A stretch of DNA of 7,667 nucleotides from Methanosarcinaceae archaeon. Its GTDB lineage: Archaea > Halobacteriota > Methanosarcinia > Methanosarcinales > Methanosarcinaceae. A program made the translations under genes and the position numbers. Shown one piece after another: positions 1 to 5,420 of the stretch; the first letter of the stretch is position 1, and every line of letters starts with the position of its first letter. The DNA is taken from NCBI GenBank assembly GCA_016926455.1, contig JAFGOO010000197.1, positions 1-7,667 on the forward strand. The letters are read 5' to 3'. The notes under the pieces were generated by a model. That model was not told the origin of the DNA, did no database searches, and worked only from the letters and a program-made list of their open reading frames with translations.

Positions 1-60
1 GACGTACTCCCACGACTAAATTTCGTGGGGTTCTATGGTTAGCTGCTTTCAAGCCATTGC
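1..60 (-). mobile_element. IS200/IS605-type right-end hairpin, relic I
   Basis: On the minus strand this is the terminal part of an IS200/IS605-type element. A 7-bp stem (CCCACGA at 9-15 with TCGTGGG at 23-29, loop 16-22) is preceded on that strand by a degraded GAAGCAGG-like stretch and followed by GTACGTC. Hairpins of the form CCCACGAAATTT...CGTGGG near the end of tnpB are typical of the right end, where TnpA would act and where the omega (reRNA) guide RNA of TnpB elements is encoded. The outer boundary is at or just beyond base 1, so the exact cleavage site cannot be placed. The same layout recurs at 5370-5403 and 7081-7116, in the opposite orientation. Confidence 0.6.
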
Positions 61-170
61 CACTTTAGGGACATCAGTGTTCCCTTTAAGCACATCACTT
101 TCTTTACACCTACACTCAATTAGTCGTAAAATTTTAAGTAGCAGAATGTTATATTCATTGATATTAAGTT
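49..170 (-). pseudogene. tnpB: tnpB C-terminal tail fragment, relic I
   Basis: Read on the minus strand from about 170 down to a stop at 49-51, the frame gives NINEYNIL, then a run ending in GNTDVPKVAMA and stop, with KQLT read directly after the stop. This fits the tail of a TnpB (RNA-guided nuclease of IS200/IS605 elements): the end of the DRDxNAAxNIL motif followed by the variable tail that usually finishes in MKQEA beside the right-end hairpin. Only about 40 codons remain. The RuvC core and zinc finger are gone, and the MKQEA-like end lies behind a stop, so no function is expected. The motif match is by eye and the tail of TnpB is poorly conserved. The assignment rests mainly on the order of tail then hairpin. 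The 5' region of the divergent gene at 186 lies inside or next to this fragment. Confidence 0.5.
149..156 (+). promoter_or_regulatory. possible TATA box for the 186-1969 gene pair
   Basis: TTATATTC lies 30 bases before the ATG at 186. Archaeal TATA boxes sit about 25 bases before the transcript start, so this would give a very short leader. No clear Shine-Dalgarno precedes the ATG (only GGAAATGA), which would suit a short-leader transcript. It is a low-complexity AT-rich match only. Confidence 0.2.
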
Positions 171-185
171 AATGGAAATGAAATT

Positions 186-650
186 ATGTGGGAATTGTTA
201 ACATTGGTCTCCCTTTTGTTTCTGGTTGGGGGGTTCCTTATACTCAGAGACAAAGGTATTACATTCCGCAGGTGGTTGTTCATATCAGTCCTGACGGTTC
301 TGTTCATGATGATGGCAGCATACGGCTCCCAGCTTTTGATTGACATGTATTACCCTTCAGTTGATTATTATGTAGATTCATTGTATGAAGAGCGTGCATT
401 CATAGAAGGGCTGACACTCATGTTCTTTGGGATCATAGGTTTGATCCTTCTTGCGATTTTCAGTAAAAATGAGAACGAAGAACTTGGGATCGCTTTCGGT
501 ATGGGAGGAAGCATACTGGTAATCGTAGGCCTTATCGACCTGCTGCGTTATGAAGAGGCGCTTGCAAAGTTCATTGTTTCAATAGTCGGTGTAATTATAA
601 TATCGTTTTTGATACACCGCTACCGTGATTTCCTGCTCGATGAAAAATAA
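186..650 (+). CDS. small multi-pass membrane protein, function unknown
   Basis: This 154-residue protein is almost wholly membrane-embedded. Hydrophobic segments are visible at about residues 3-20, 30-52, 72-92, 100-119 and 127-144, which suggests five helices. Short polar links carry RDKGITFRR (21-29), an acidic and tyrosine-rich loop YYPSVDYYVDSLYEER (55-70) and NENEE (95-99). The C-terminus is short and charged (HRYRDFLLDEK). By the positive-inside rule, RDK..RR and HRYR would be cytoplasmic and the YYPSVDYY loop outside. I do not recognise a family and see no catalytic motif. The next gene starts 11 bases after the stop, on the same strand, so the two are probably co-transcribed. This protein may be a membrane partner for the exported protein downstream. 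The start is chosen because the first helix begins directly after it. No strong ribosome site precedes it. Confidence 0.75.
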   Translation: MWELLTLVSLLFLVGGFLILRDKGITFRRWLFISVLTVLFMMMAAYGSQLLIDMYYPSVDYYVDSLYEERAFIEGLTLMFFGIIGLILLAIFSKNENEELGIAFGMGGSILVIVGLIDLLRYEEALAKFIVSIVGVIIISFLIHRYRDFLLDEK

Positions 651-661
651 GGGGGAATTTG
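651..661 (+). promoter_or_regulatory. ribosome binding site deciding the start at 662
   Basis: GGGGGAA at 651-657 directly follows the upstream stop and sits about 6 bases before the ATG at 662. A TTG at 659 in the same frame would leave only about 3 bases. The ATG is therefore preferred. Confidence 0.5.
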
Positions 662-1969
662 ATGAGCAAACCACAAATAGGTGCCATAGGACTTTTGTTC
701 ATTTTCCTAGTCATCATTGCTGGAGTGTTAGCATATTCATTGCCATCAAATCTGTATTCCCCACAGCAGGGCAGTGCCGTAGAAGTAAGTTTAATGGAGT
801 ATTCAAATGACAAAGGTAGCGTTTTTGTTAAATCCCACATCTTCATAAATTCTCCAGATCCCACTGATGTGAAATTGGGCGGTATTAAATATGAGAACCT
901 AATAAAAACAGAGCCCAATGCATCGATTTCAGCCGATGGGATTGTCTGGGATGGCATTTTCTCCAAACGGTCACGGACATATTTTGAAGGTGGCGAATAT
1001 GACTTCCTTTATTATGAGGCTTCGGTTCCCTTTGAGCCGCCTCTCGATGTATCACTCGACTTTAACGGCAGCACGGTCAGAGCGCTCATTAAAAACAATG
1101 TAGATGTGCCTGTTGAGGATATATTCGTGGATTATGTGGATGGTGCACAACACGCACGGCATACAGGACATCTCTCAGCCATAAATGCCAGATCAACCAC
1201 TGTACTGGACCTAGAAAATCAATACCTTGACAGTGTAGATTTTATCAGGGTGATGGAATATAACGGCATATCTAACTATGCTGCAAGTGCCTTATTCTAT
1301 GATAATATGTACGGCATGAGTGCTGTGGTACTTGGTCCCCCGGATTATTTCAGAACTTGGTCGCAGGTGGTGTATCATCTGCCAGAGGGTTTGCACGATG
1401 ATTTAATCCATCTTTCGGTAAATCCCTCGCCAACAAAACAGAACAGGTTTGTGTGGGTAGTTTCAGAGATTGGAAGGGGAACTGGCAACTACGCCGAAAG
1501 TACTGTCACCACGTATGTTATAACTCTTGATTCCGAACATCACCACCTTGGAGACGATGTAGATTCCAATCTTGTGCCAGATGAACCCGAAGGCGTATCA
1601 TATTCCAAGACTTTTGATGTGGAAAGCGCAGCAGATTATGCAGAAGTGGTGCTTACAGCGAAAAATATCATGCCTTCAGATTCATCGAAGAGAGAGTTCT
1701 ATGACTATGTGTACATTAACGGAAGGAATGTCGGTAAATTGAATGATTACTCACTGAACGAAACACTGGATTATCTTCCGGTTTCTGTGAGGATACCCAT
1801 TGATCCGTCATTTCTAAGAGGATTTGATAACATGATTGAGATAACATCAGGTTCGAATACAAACGTTACAAACTATGACGACTTTGAGTTTTTTGATCTT
1901 AAAATCATACTTTATTCAAATCTTCAGATGCCCATAGCGATTCCAGAACCTGTTAAAGTTGATTTTTAA
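662..1969 (+). CDS. exported, N-terminally anchored beta-rich surface protein, function unknown
   Basis: This 435-residue protein has a hydrophobic stretch at 7-27 after a short N-terminus with one lysine. That fits a signal anchor or uncleaved signal peptide that puts the remainder outside the cell. The body is beta-rich. Residues about 38-125 alternate polar and hydrophobic residues. Residues 128-190 (DVSLDFNGSTVRALIKNNV...) resemble an Ig/CARDB-like sandwich. Residues about 312-420 read like a jelly-roll of carbohydrate-binding type, with YVYINGRNVGKL, VSVRIPIDPSFLRGFDN and a final YDDFEFFDLKIILY strand. Four NxS/T sequons (N86, N135, N366, N401) could carry archaeal N-glycans. There is no C-terminal membrane helix and no protease or hydrolase signature. 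It probably forms an operon with the membrane protein 11 bases upstream. A role as an envelope or S-layer-associated protein is inference from these features only. Confidence 0.8.
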   Translation: MSKPQIGAIGLLFIFLVIIAGVLAYSLPSNLYSPQQGSAVEVSLMEYSNDKGSVFVKSHIFINSPDPTDVKLGGIKYENLIKTEPNASISADGIVWDGIFSKRSRTYFEGGEYDFLYYEASVPFEPPLDVSLDFNGSTVRALIKNNVDVPVEDIFVDYVDGAQHARHTGHLSAINARSTTVLDLENQYLDSVDFIRVMEYNGISNYAASALFYDNMYGMSAVVLGPPDYFRTWSQVVYHLPEGLHDDLIHLSVNPSPTKQNRFVWVVSEIGRGTGNYAESTVTTYVITLDSEHHHLGDDVDSNLVPDEPEGVSYSKTFDVESAADYAEVVLTAKNIMPSDSSKREFYDYVYINGRNVGKLNDYSLNETLDYLPVSVRIPIDPSFLRGFDNMIEITSGSNTNVTNYDDFEFFDLKIILYSNLQMPIAIPEPVKVDF

Positions 1970-2083
1970 ACTATATTTTGTAGAATCTAATAGCTGTCTG
2001 TCTCAATACTTCCATATAACGTCTAATTTTTGTAAGATCCTTGCAATAATACCAATTTGAAAGCGCCAAAAAGAGGAAAAAGA

Positions 2084-2114
2084 TAAACCTGTATTCTGAT
2101 CATATACAGGTTTA
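2084..2114. terminator. bidirectional stem-loop between convergent genes
   Basis: A perfect 11-bp stem (TAAACCTGTAT at 2084-2094 with ATACAGGTTTA at 2104-2114) encloses a 9-base loop. On the plus strand it is followed by a T-run (2122-2127). On the minus strand it is followed by ATCTTTTTCC. It lies 115 bases after the stop at 1969 and 12 bases after the stop of the minus-strand gene, so it can end both transcripts. The rest of 1970-2083 is AT-rich with no gene visible. Confidence 0.7.
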
Positions 2115-2125
2115 ATAGATATTTT

Positions 2126-4690
2126 TTATTCAGGTTTCAGCAGGCAAAAACCTACTGATTTACCGTTATGATGTCCGATGTATCCACTGTCAACGATGGT
2201 CCTGTCAGACCCATGCAATCTCAGGATGTATCCACATGGTGTCATCCCATCAGTGTCAAGTGACCATACTCCAGATTCCCCTATTGTAGAAACAACTGGG
2301 GATGGATATGAACGCGTGACAGATGGTGGTGTTTTCCAGTTAGACGCCGGAGTGCAGAGTGCAATCCCGGGCTGGACGCACAATTTACCTCCACTTGCAG
2401 GGACTGTAGGCTCAGCCCACAGCGAAAGATAACGGAAATGCTCATCTTCCATGCTATATGTTCCGTGTATGATATCACCTTTGCGGAATGAACCACATTC
2501 CTCGGCTGGCTTGGTGATGCCTGCACGTGTATATCCTGTAATTTCTATGGCAGGAACTGGCCATATGTTATCAATCTTTATTTTGATGATCTGTGGCGTA
2601 CCATCGGTATTCAATGCAGGATATGTGGTTGATGTTGTCGGGTCGAAAGCTTCTATACGTATTTCCCATATCCCACTCATTGACGCGCTGGTTACCCATT
2701 TCGCAAGCATAAAACCTTCTACGAATCGTCTTTCATTTCCTTCCAGATCCTCCATATATGTATAATATCCATTTCCATCGATCATCTGCTTGTGGTTATA
2801 TGGTCCATAAAACGTTGAACCAACCTGATCAACAAGTTTGACATTGAACGAATTAGTTAACTGCTGCCACGGTTCACCCGGAAGACTCTGGCGAACGAAT
2901 ACCTTGTATTTTAGTGGAGTTGAACCACTGCCACTAGTGACAAAGCTATTTGGTGGGAATGCAATATGTCCGCTGATCGTGACCATTCCGCCAAACGGGC
3001 TTTCGTTTGCTGTGAATGCTGCCATCACACCATTACCAGTGGCAAGTCCTGTGGAATTGTCTATGTCATCGATACCCATGTTGCCTACTACCGATATGTA
3101 TGGTGTATGGTCTCCTTCCTCGAGAGCAGAACCTGGTGTTATGTGTATCAGTGTATCCCTGCGATTACCCCACCTAGGTATATAGTATGAATTCCATGTA
3201 GGAGGTGCAACTTCCCACGAGAGGATTGCTCTGATTTTTGCAGTCTTTGCGCCGTTACTACAAGGCTGGCGGCGCCCACTCAGGTTAACAGGCATAAATA
3301 CAGAATACTGCAATCCTTCTGGGGGAATGTCTTCAATATCATGAACATTTACAGATGCCGTTCCCACATAGGTCCAGCCTGCTCCATCACCCCAATCTAC
3401 CCAGAAAGCGACATATTCAACACTTCCGGCAGAACACAGGTTACCTGAATAACCGCATGTTTTCTTGATCTCGATGACCCCTGCAAGCACATCCTGGTTT
3501 GTGTTCAGACCGATACATTTCAGATCCTCATATGTCGTATCACCCAAGGGTAATGGTATCAGTTTCTCGATGATATCTGTTATTTTCATCGCATCAAATC
3601 CAAGATCAATCAATGGGCTTGTTACAGATACCGCAGCTTTGGCTTTTACCCCTTCAGCACCTTTTTCGGTTAGTGCAAGTCCACCTTTTTCCAAGATTTT
3701 ATGTATCTGGGTGAATCCGAACCTGTGCTCTGGTATGTCTTTATCCTTATATAATTGAATAAGTTGCTGAACATCGAGCTTTTTAGGATCCTTTAAGCTA
3801 ATCTCCTTGTCAACGTCCACAGCCTCTAGGATGTTCTCCGGCATACTCAAATCTGTCATCTTGATAATATCCTTCAAAACAATGAATTTGAGTACGTCAA
3901 TCTGGATACGGGCATCAACAGAATTACCCCACACAGGCACATAATTTGGCGTATCGGCTGGTGGAGGTGTGTTCCAGGATAGTATAGCACGTACCTTTGG
4001 CAGGTTCTTAATAAAACACAGCTTTTTATTTGCATCAAGTGGAATGCTCAGGTCATACTCGAGCGGCTTGACTTTGGGTATGTTATAAGCTTTGAAGCTG
4101 ACCATCCCTACATCTTCCCAGACGCCCGTGTTATCCCAATCCACATAGAACCTGACATATTCAGGAGTACCACTGGAACATATGTTGCCACCATATCCGG
4201 TGGATTTTTTGACGTGGATTATTGCTTCAAGTCTCTCAAAATACGGATTGAATCCCACACACATCAGTTCTTCATAGGTGGTTTTGTTTGTCATCACTTT
4301 TACTGATTCAAAGGGACTTATCTTCAGATTACCGAAGTAGTTAGGATTCATCGCAATCAGGTACTTGAAGTTGCTCCTCTCACTCTCAACAACATCAGCC
4401 TTCCCTGTAACGATGGATACAATATCTGTAAATCGTTCAGGTCCTATGTTGTGCACATCCATGATCTGTTTCAGATTGGTGAATGTACCAATTTCGGCTC
4501 TTTTCTCGAGGATGTTGCTGGCAACCTTTACACCCACATCGACCTCACCGGGAAACTCTATGATTTCAGCGATTTCTTCAGGTTTACTAGCAGTATTTAC
4601 AAACTCCAGTACTCTTTTTGCATCGTCAGGACTTACCTCTTCAGGTTTAAGTGTGGGACGTTTTATTGATATTGCTTTTCTTGTGGTCAT
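2126..4690 (-). CDS. helix-hairpin-helix protein with duplicated Cys-containing domain, function unknown
   Basis: This is an 854-residue protein. Residues about 22-96 form a helix-hairpin-helix region of ComEA/GspK type (VNTASKPEEIAEI...GTFTNLKQI...NIGPERFTDIVSIVTG). A domain of about 130 residues then occurs twice, at 137-264 and 385-517. Both copies share TTYE-x-L-x-C, GY-x-GN-x-CS-x-G, EYV, VDW, RAILSW and WGN. C144/C392, C171/C419 and C225/C477 align. A helical linker (265-384) contains IPEHRFGFTQIHKIL. Residues 518-854 are beta-rich, with an Ig-like stretch from about 705 and further cysteines (732, 771, 779, 819, 849). There is no signal peptide or membrane helix, although the body looks like an adhesin or tail-type protein. 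GGGGT lies about 8 bases before the ATG, which overlaps the stop of a 31-codon frame as TAATG, so coupled translation is likely. I recognise the HhH type but no named family for the duplicated domain. DNA binding, scaffold assembly or an export signal are all possible. Confidence 0.85.
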   Translation of the reverse strand: MTTRKAISIKRPTLKPEEVSPDDAKRVLEFVNTASKPEEIAEIIEFPGEVDVGVKVASNILEKRAEIGTFTNLKQIMDVHNIGPERFTDIVSIVTGKADVVESERSNFKYLIAMNPNYFGNLKISPFESVKVMTNKTTYEELMCVGFNPYFERLEAIIHVKKSTGYGGNICSSGTPEYVRFYVDWDNTGVWEDVGMVSFKAYNIPKVKPLEYDLSIPLDANKKLCFIKNLPKVRAILSWNTPPPADTPNYVPVWGNSVDARIQIDVLKFIVLKDIIKMTDLSMPENILEAVDVDKEISLKDPKKLDVQQLIQLYKDKDIPEHRFGFTQIHKILEKGGLALTEKGAEGVKAKAAVSVTSPLIDLGFDAMKITDIIEKLIPLPLGDTTYEDLKCIGLNTNQDVLAGVIEIKKTCGYSGNLCSAGSVEYVAFWVDWGDGAGWTYVGTASVNVHDIEDIPPEGLQYSVFMPVNLSGRRQPCSNGAKTAKIRAILSWEVAPPTWNSYYIPRWGNRRDTLIHITPGSALEEGDHTPYISVVGNMGIDDIDNSTGLATGNGVMAAFTANESPFGGMVTISGHIAFPPNSFVTSGSGSTPLKYKVFVRQSLPGEPWQQLTNSFNVKLVDQVGSTFYGPYNHKQMIDGNGYYTYMEDLEGNERRFVEGFMLAKWVTSASMSGIWEIRIEAFDPTTSTTYPALNTDGTPQIIKIKIDNIWPVPAIEITGYTRAGITKPAEECGSFRKGDIIHGTYSMEDEHFRYLSLWAEPTVPASGGKLCVQPGIALCTPASNWKTPPSVTRSYPSPVVSTIGESGVWSLDTDGMTPCGYILRLHGSDRTIVDSGYIGHHNGKSVGFCLLKPE
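3140..3538 (-). repeat. second copy of the duplicated protein domain (residues 385-517)
   Basis: This segment encodes TTYEDLKCIG, GYSGNLCSAGSVEYV, VDWGDG, a VHDI strand, KIRAILSWEVAPP and PRWGNRRDTLIHI, in the same order as the copy at 3899-4282. Identity by eye is around 40 per cent at the protein level, so the duplication is old. This copy has one extra cysteine (C412). Confidence 0.75.
3899..4282 (-). repeat. first copy of the duplicated protein domain (residues 137-264)
   Basis: This segment encodes TTYEELMCVG, GYGGNICSSGTPEYV, VDWDNTG, KVRAILSWNTPPP and PVWGNSVDARIQI. The three cysteines (144, 171, 225) and the two tryptophans of ILSW and WGN match the second copy. The spacing suggests one all-beta domain with a conserved Cys pattern. 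Confidence 0.75.
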
Positions 4691-4785
4691 TATAATCTAC
4701 CCCAATATTTCATTGTTCCATAAAATCGATCAATGTTTATGTGTTTGGCTCGCAAGTAGCGGTTATTTTGCTCATATTTTCCCAT
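4690..4785 (-). CDS. 31-residue basic aromatic small protein or leader peptide
   Basis: On the minus strand an ATG at 4785 opens a 31-codon frame that starts MGKYEQNNRYLRAKH and ends KYWGRL. Its TAA shares its last base with the ATG of the 854-codon gene (TAATG). GGAGGT (4800-4795) lies 9 bases before the ATG and is the best Shine-Dalgarno in the window. The peptide is strongly basic (three K, four R) and rich in aromatic residues (four Y, one F, one W). It has no signal or membrane helix. Strong ribosome site plus stop-start overlap argue for real translation, either as a small partner protein or as a leader that feeds ribosomes to the large gene. It could also be the eroded end of a longer upstream gene. 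No family is recognised. Confidence 0.5.
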   Translation of the reverse strand: MGKYEQNNRYLRAKHINIDRFYGTMKYWGRL

Positions 4786-4793
4786 GTTTCATT

Positions 4794-4828
4794 TACCTCC
4801 TTGCCATAGTGCATCCACCGAGGAGACA
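4794..4828 (-). promoter_or_regulatory. strong Shine-Dalgarno with a possible sequestering hairpin
   Basis: On the minus strand TGTCTCCT (4828-4821) can pair with AGGAGGTA (4801-4794). This gives 8 bp including two G-U pairs around a 19-base loop. The 3' arm is the ribosome site of the small frame at 4785, so the fold would hide it. The pairing is visible, while any control role is inference. Confidence 0.35.
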
Positions 4829-5003
4829 GAAGTCGCGCGATTTGTACTGATTACTACACATATTTGTTCTAGAATTTTGTTTGTAACAAATGGGCAGCAA
4901 CAGCTATTTGCATGCCATAAGATGATTGCAAATTATTATCCAACAACCAACGAAAACCCACCAAATCGTTTGGAATTTCTGGAATTCCTCATCGGATATG
5001 CCT

Positions 5004-5011
5004 AATATATA
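5004..5011 (-). promoter_or_regulatory. possible TATA box for the small frame and 854-aa gene
   Basis: The minus strand reads GGTATATATTAGG here. It would imply an untranslated leader of roughly 200 bases before the small frame at 4785. No closer TATA-like site is evident in 4801-4990. An imperfect dyad ATGAT-gagt-ATCAT (5017-5030) lies beside it and could be an operator or part of the adjacent insertion relic. Between 4829 and 5003 I see no gene on either strand. Confidence 0.25.
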
Positions 5012-5039
5012 CCATTATGATGAGTATCATTATTAAGGT

Positions 5040-5403
5040 TTGTGGACAGATGTCATAGATAGTATTTCGAAGGCAATATCTATATTCCGCCAGGTCGGAA
5101 CAATGTGTTTTATCATTAATTGGGCTTGAGCAAATAAAATCAAGTCTTAGAACAAGAAGGTAAATCAGTATCTAGATTTACATTAAATAATCTAACTTGA
5201 TTAGAGAATGGGATTGTCCTGATTGTAATACAATACATGATAGGGATATCAATGCCGCTATTAATATCAATAAGTTTGCTTTAGATAAGCAGAACTTAAT
5301 TGGTATTTGACACCTTCGGAACGAGGGGATGAGCCTGTAGACTTGTGAACAATGGTTCAAAGAATGAAGCAGGAAGCCACCCTATTTATAGGGTGGTAGT
5401 TCA
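5040..5403 (+). mobile_element. internally deleted IS200/IS605-type element, relic II
   Basis: This is a short non-autonomous derivative of a TnpB-carrying IS200/IS605-type element. It holds broken tnpB N-terminal codons, the tnpB C-terminal zinc finger and tail, and a complete right end. The right end has an 8-bp stem (CCACCCTA 5377-5384 with TAGGGTGG 5389-5396, loop TTTA), preceded by GAAGCAGGAAG and followed by TAGTTCAC (5397-5404). TCAC-type 3' ends are usual cleavage sites in this family. The left boundary is not certain. The dyad at 5017-5030 might be the left-end hairpin. No tnpA transposase is present. Confidence 0.65.
5075..5399 (+). pseudogene. tnpB: tnpB, core deleted and frameshifted, relic II
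   Basis: Two TnpB parts are joined with the RuvC core missing. N-terminal part: YLYSARSEQ (compare YRIYPTKEQ), then in a shifted frame INWA, stop, ANKIKS (compare YNWALA.KIKS), then in another frame LEQEGKSVSRFTLNNL, matching the EGKSLSRFDLN region near the TnpB start. C-terminal part from about 5194: LIREWDCPDC, then NTIHDRDINAAINI, the zinc finger and RDxNAAxNI motif at the end of RuvC-III. It stops at 5308. A shifted frame continues TPSERGDEPVDL, stop, TMVQRMKQEA to 5399, the usual MKQEA tail over the right end. At least four frame breaks make it dead. The deletion joins residue about 50 to the last zinc knuckle, since only one CxxC pair is left. Confidence 0.7.
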
Positions 5404-5420
5404 CGATCTTCTGTGCGTCA

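Noticed and set aside
659..661. TTG as start of the 435-aa protein
   Set aside because: Too close to GGGGG. The ATG at 662 has better spacing.
595..966. 123-codon minus-strand open frame
   Set aside because: It lies opposite two well-supported plus-strand genes and has no protein-like pattern.
2178..3185. Several plus-strand open frames of 74-115 codons
   Set aside because: All are opposite the 854-aa gene, whose domain duplication proves the minus strand is coding.
4365..4850. 161-codon plus-strand open frame
   Set aside because: It is antisense to the N-terminal HhH region and to the mini-ORF. Its serine- and leucine-rich content is typical of a shadow frame.
4876..4890. TTTGTT-tgt-AACAAA dyad
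   Set aside because: A 6-bp AT-rich stem without context. Not distinguishable from chance.
4971..4990. Tandem 9-mer TGGAATTTC/TGGAATTCC
   Set aside because: Only two short copies, likely chance. No CRISPR-like or iteron series follows.
4784..5005. 73-codon plus-strand open frame upstream of relic II
   Set aside because: No ribosome site and no domain-like pattern. It overlaps the leader of the minus-strand gene.
5178..5360. 60-codon minus-strand open frame
   Set aside because: It is antisense to the clear CPDC...HDRDINAAINI relic of tnpB.
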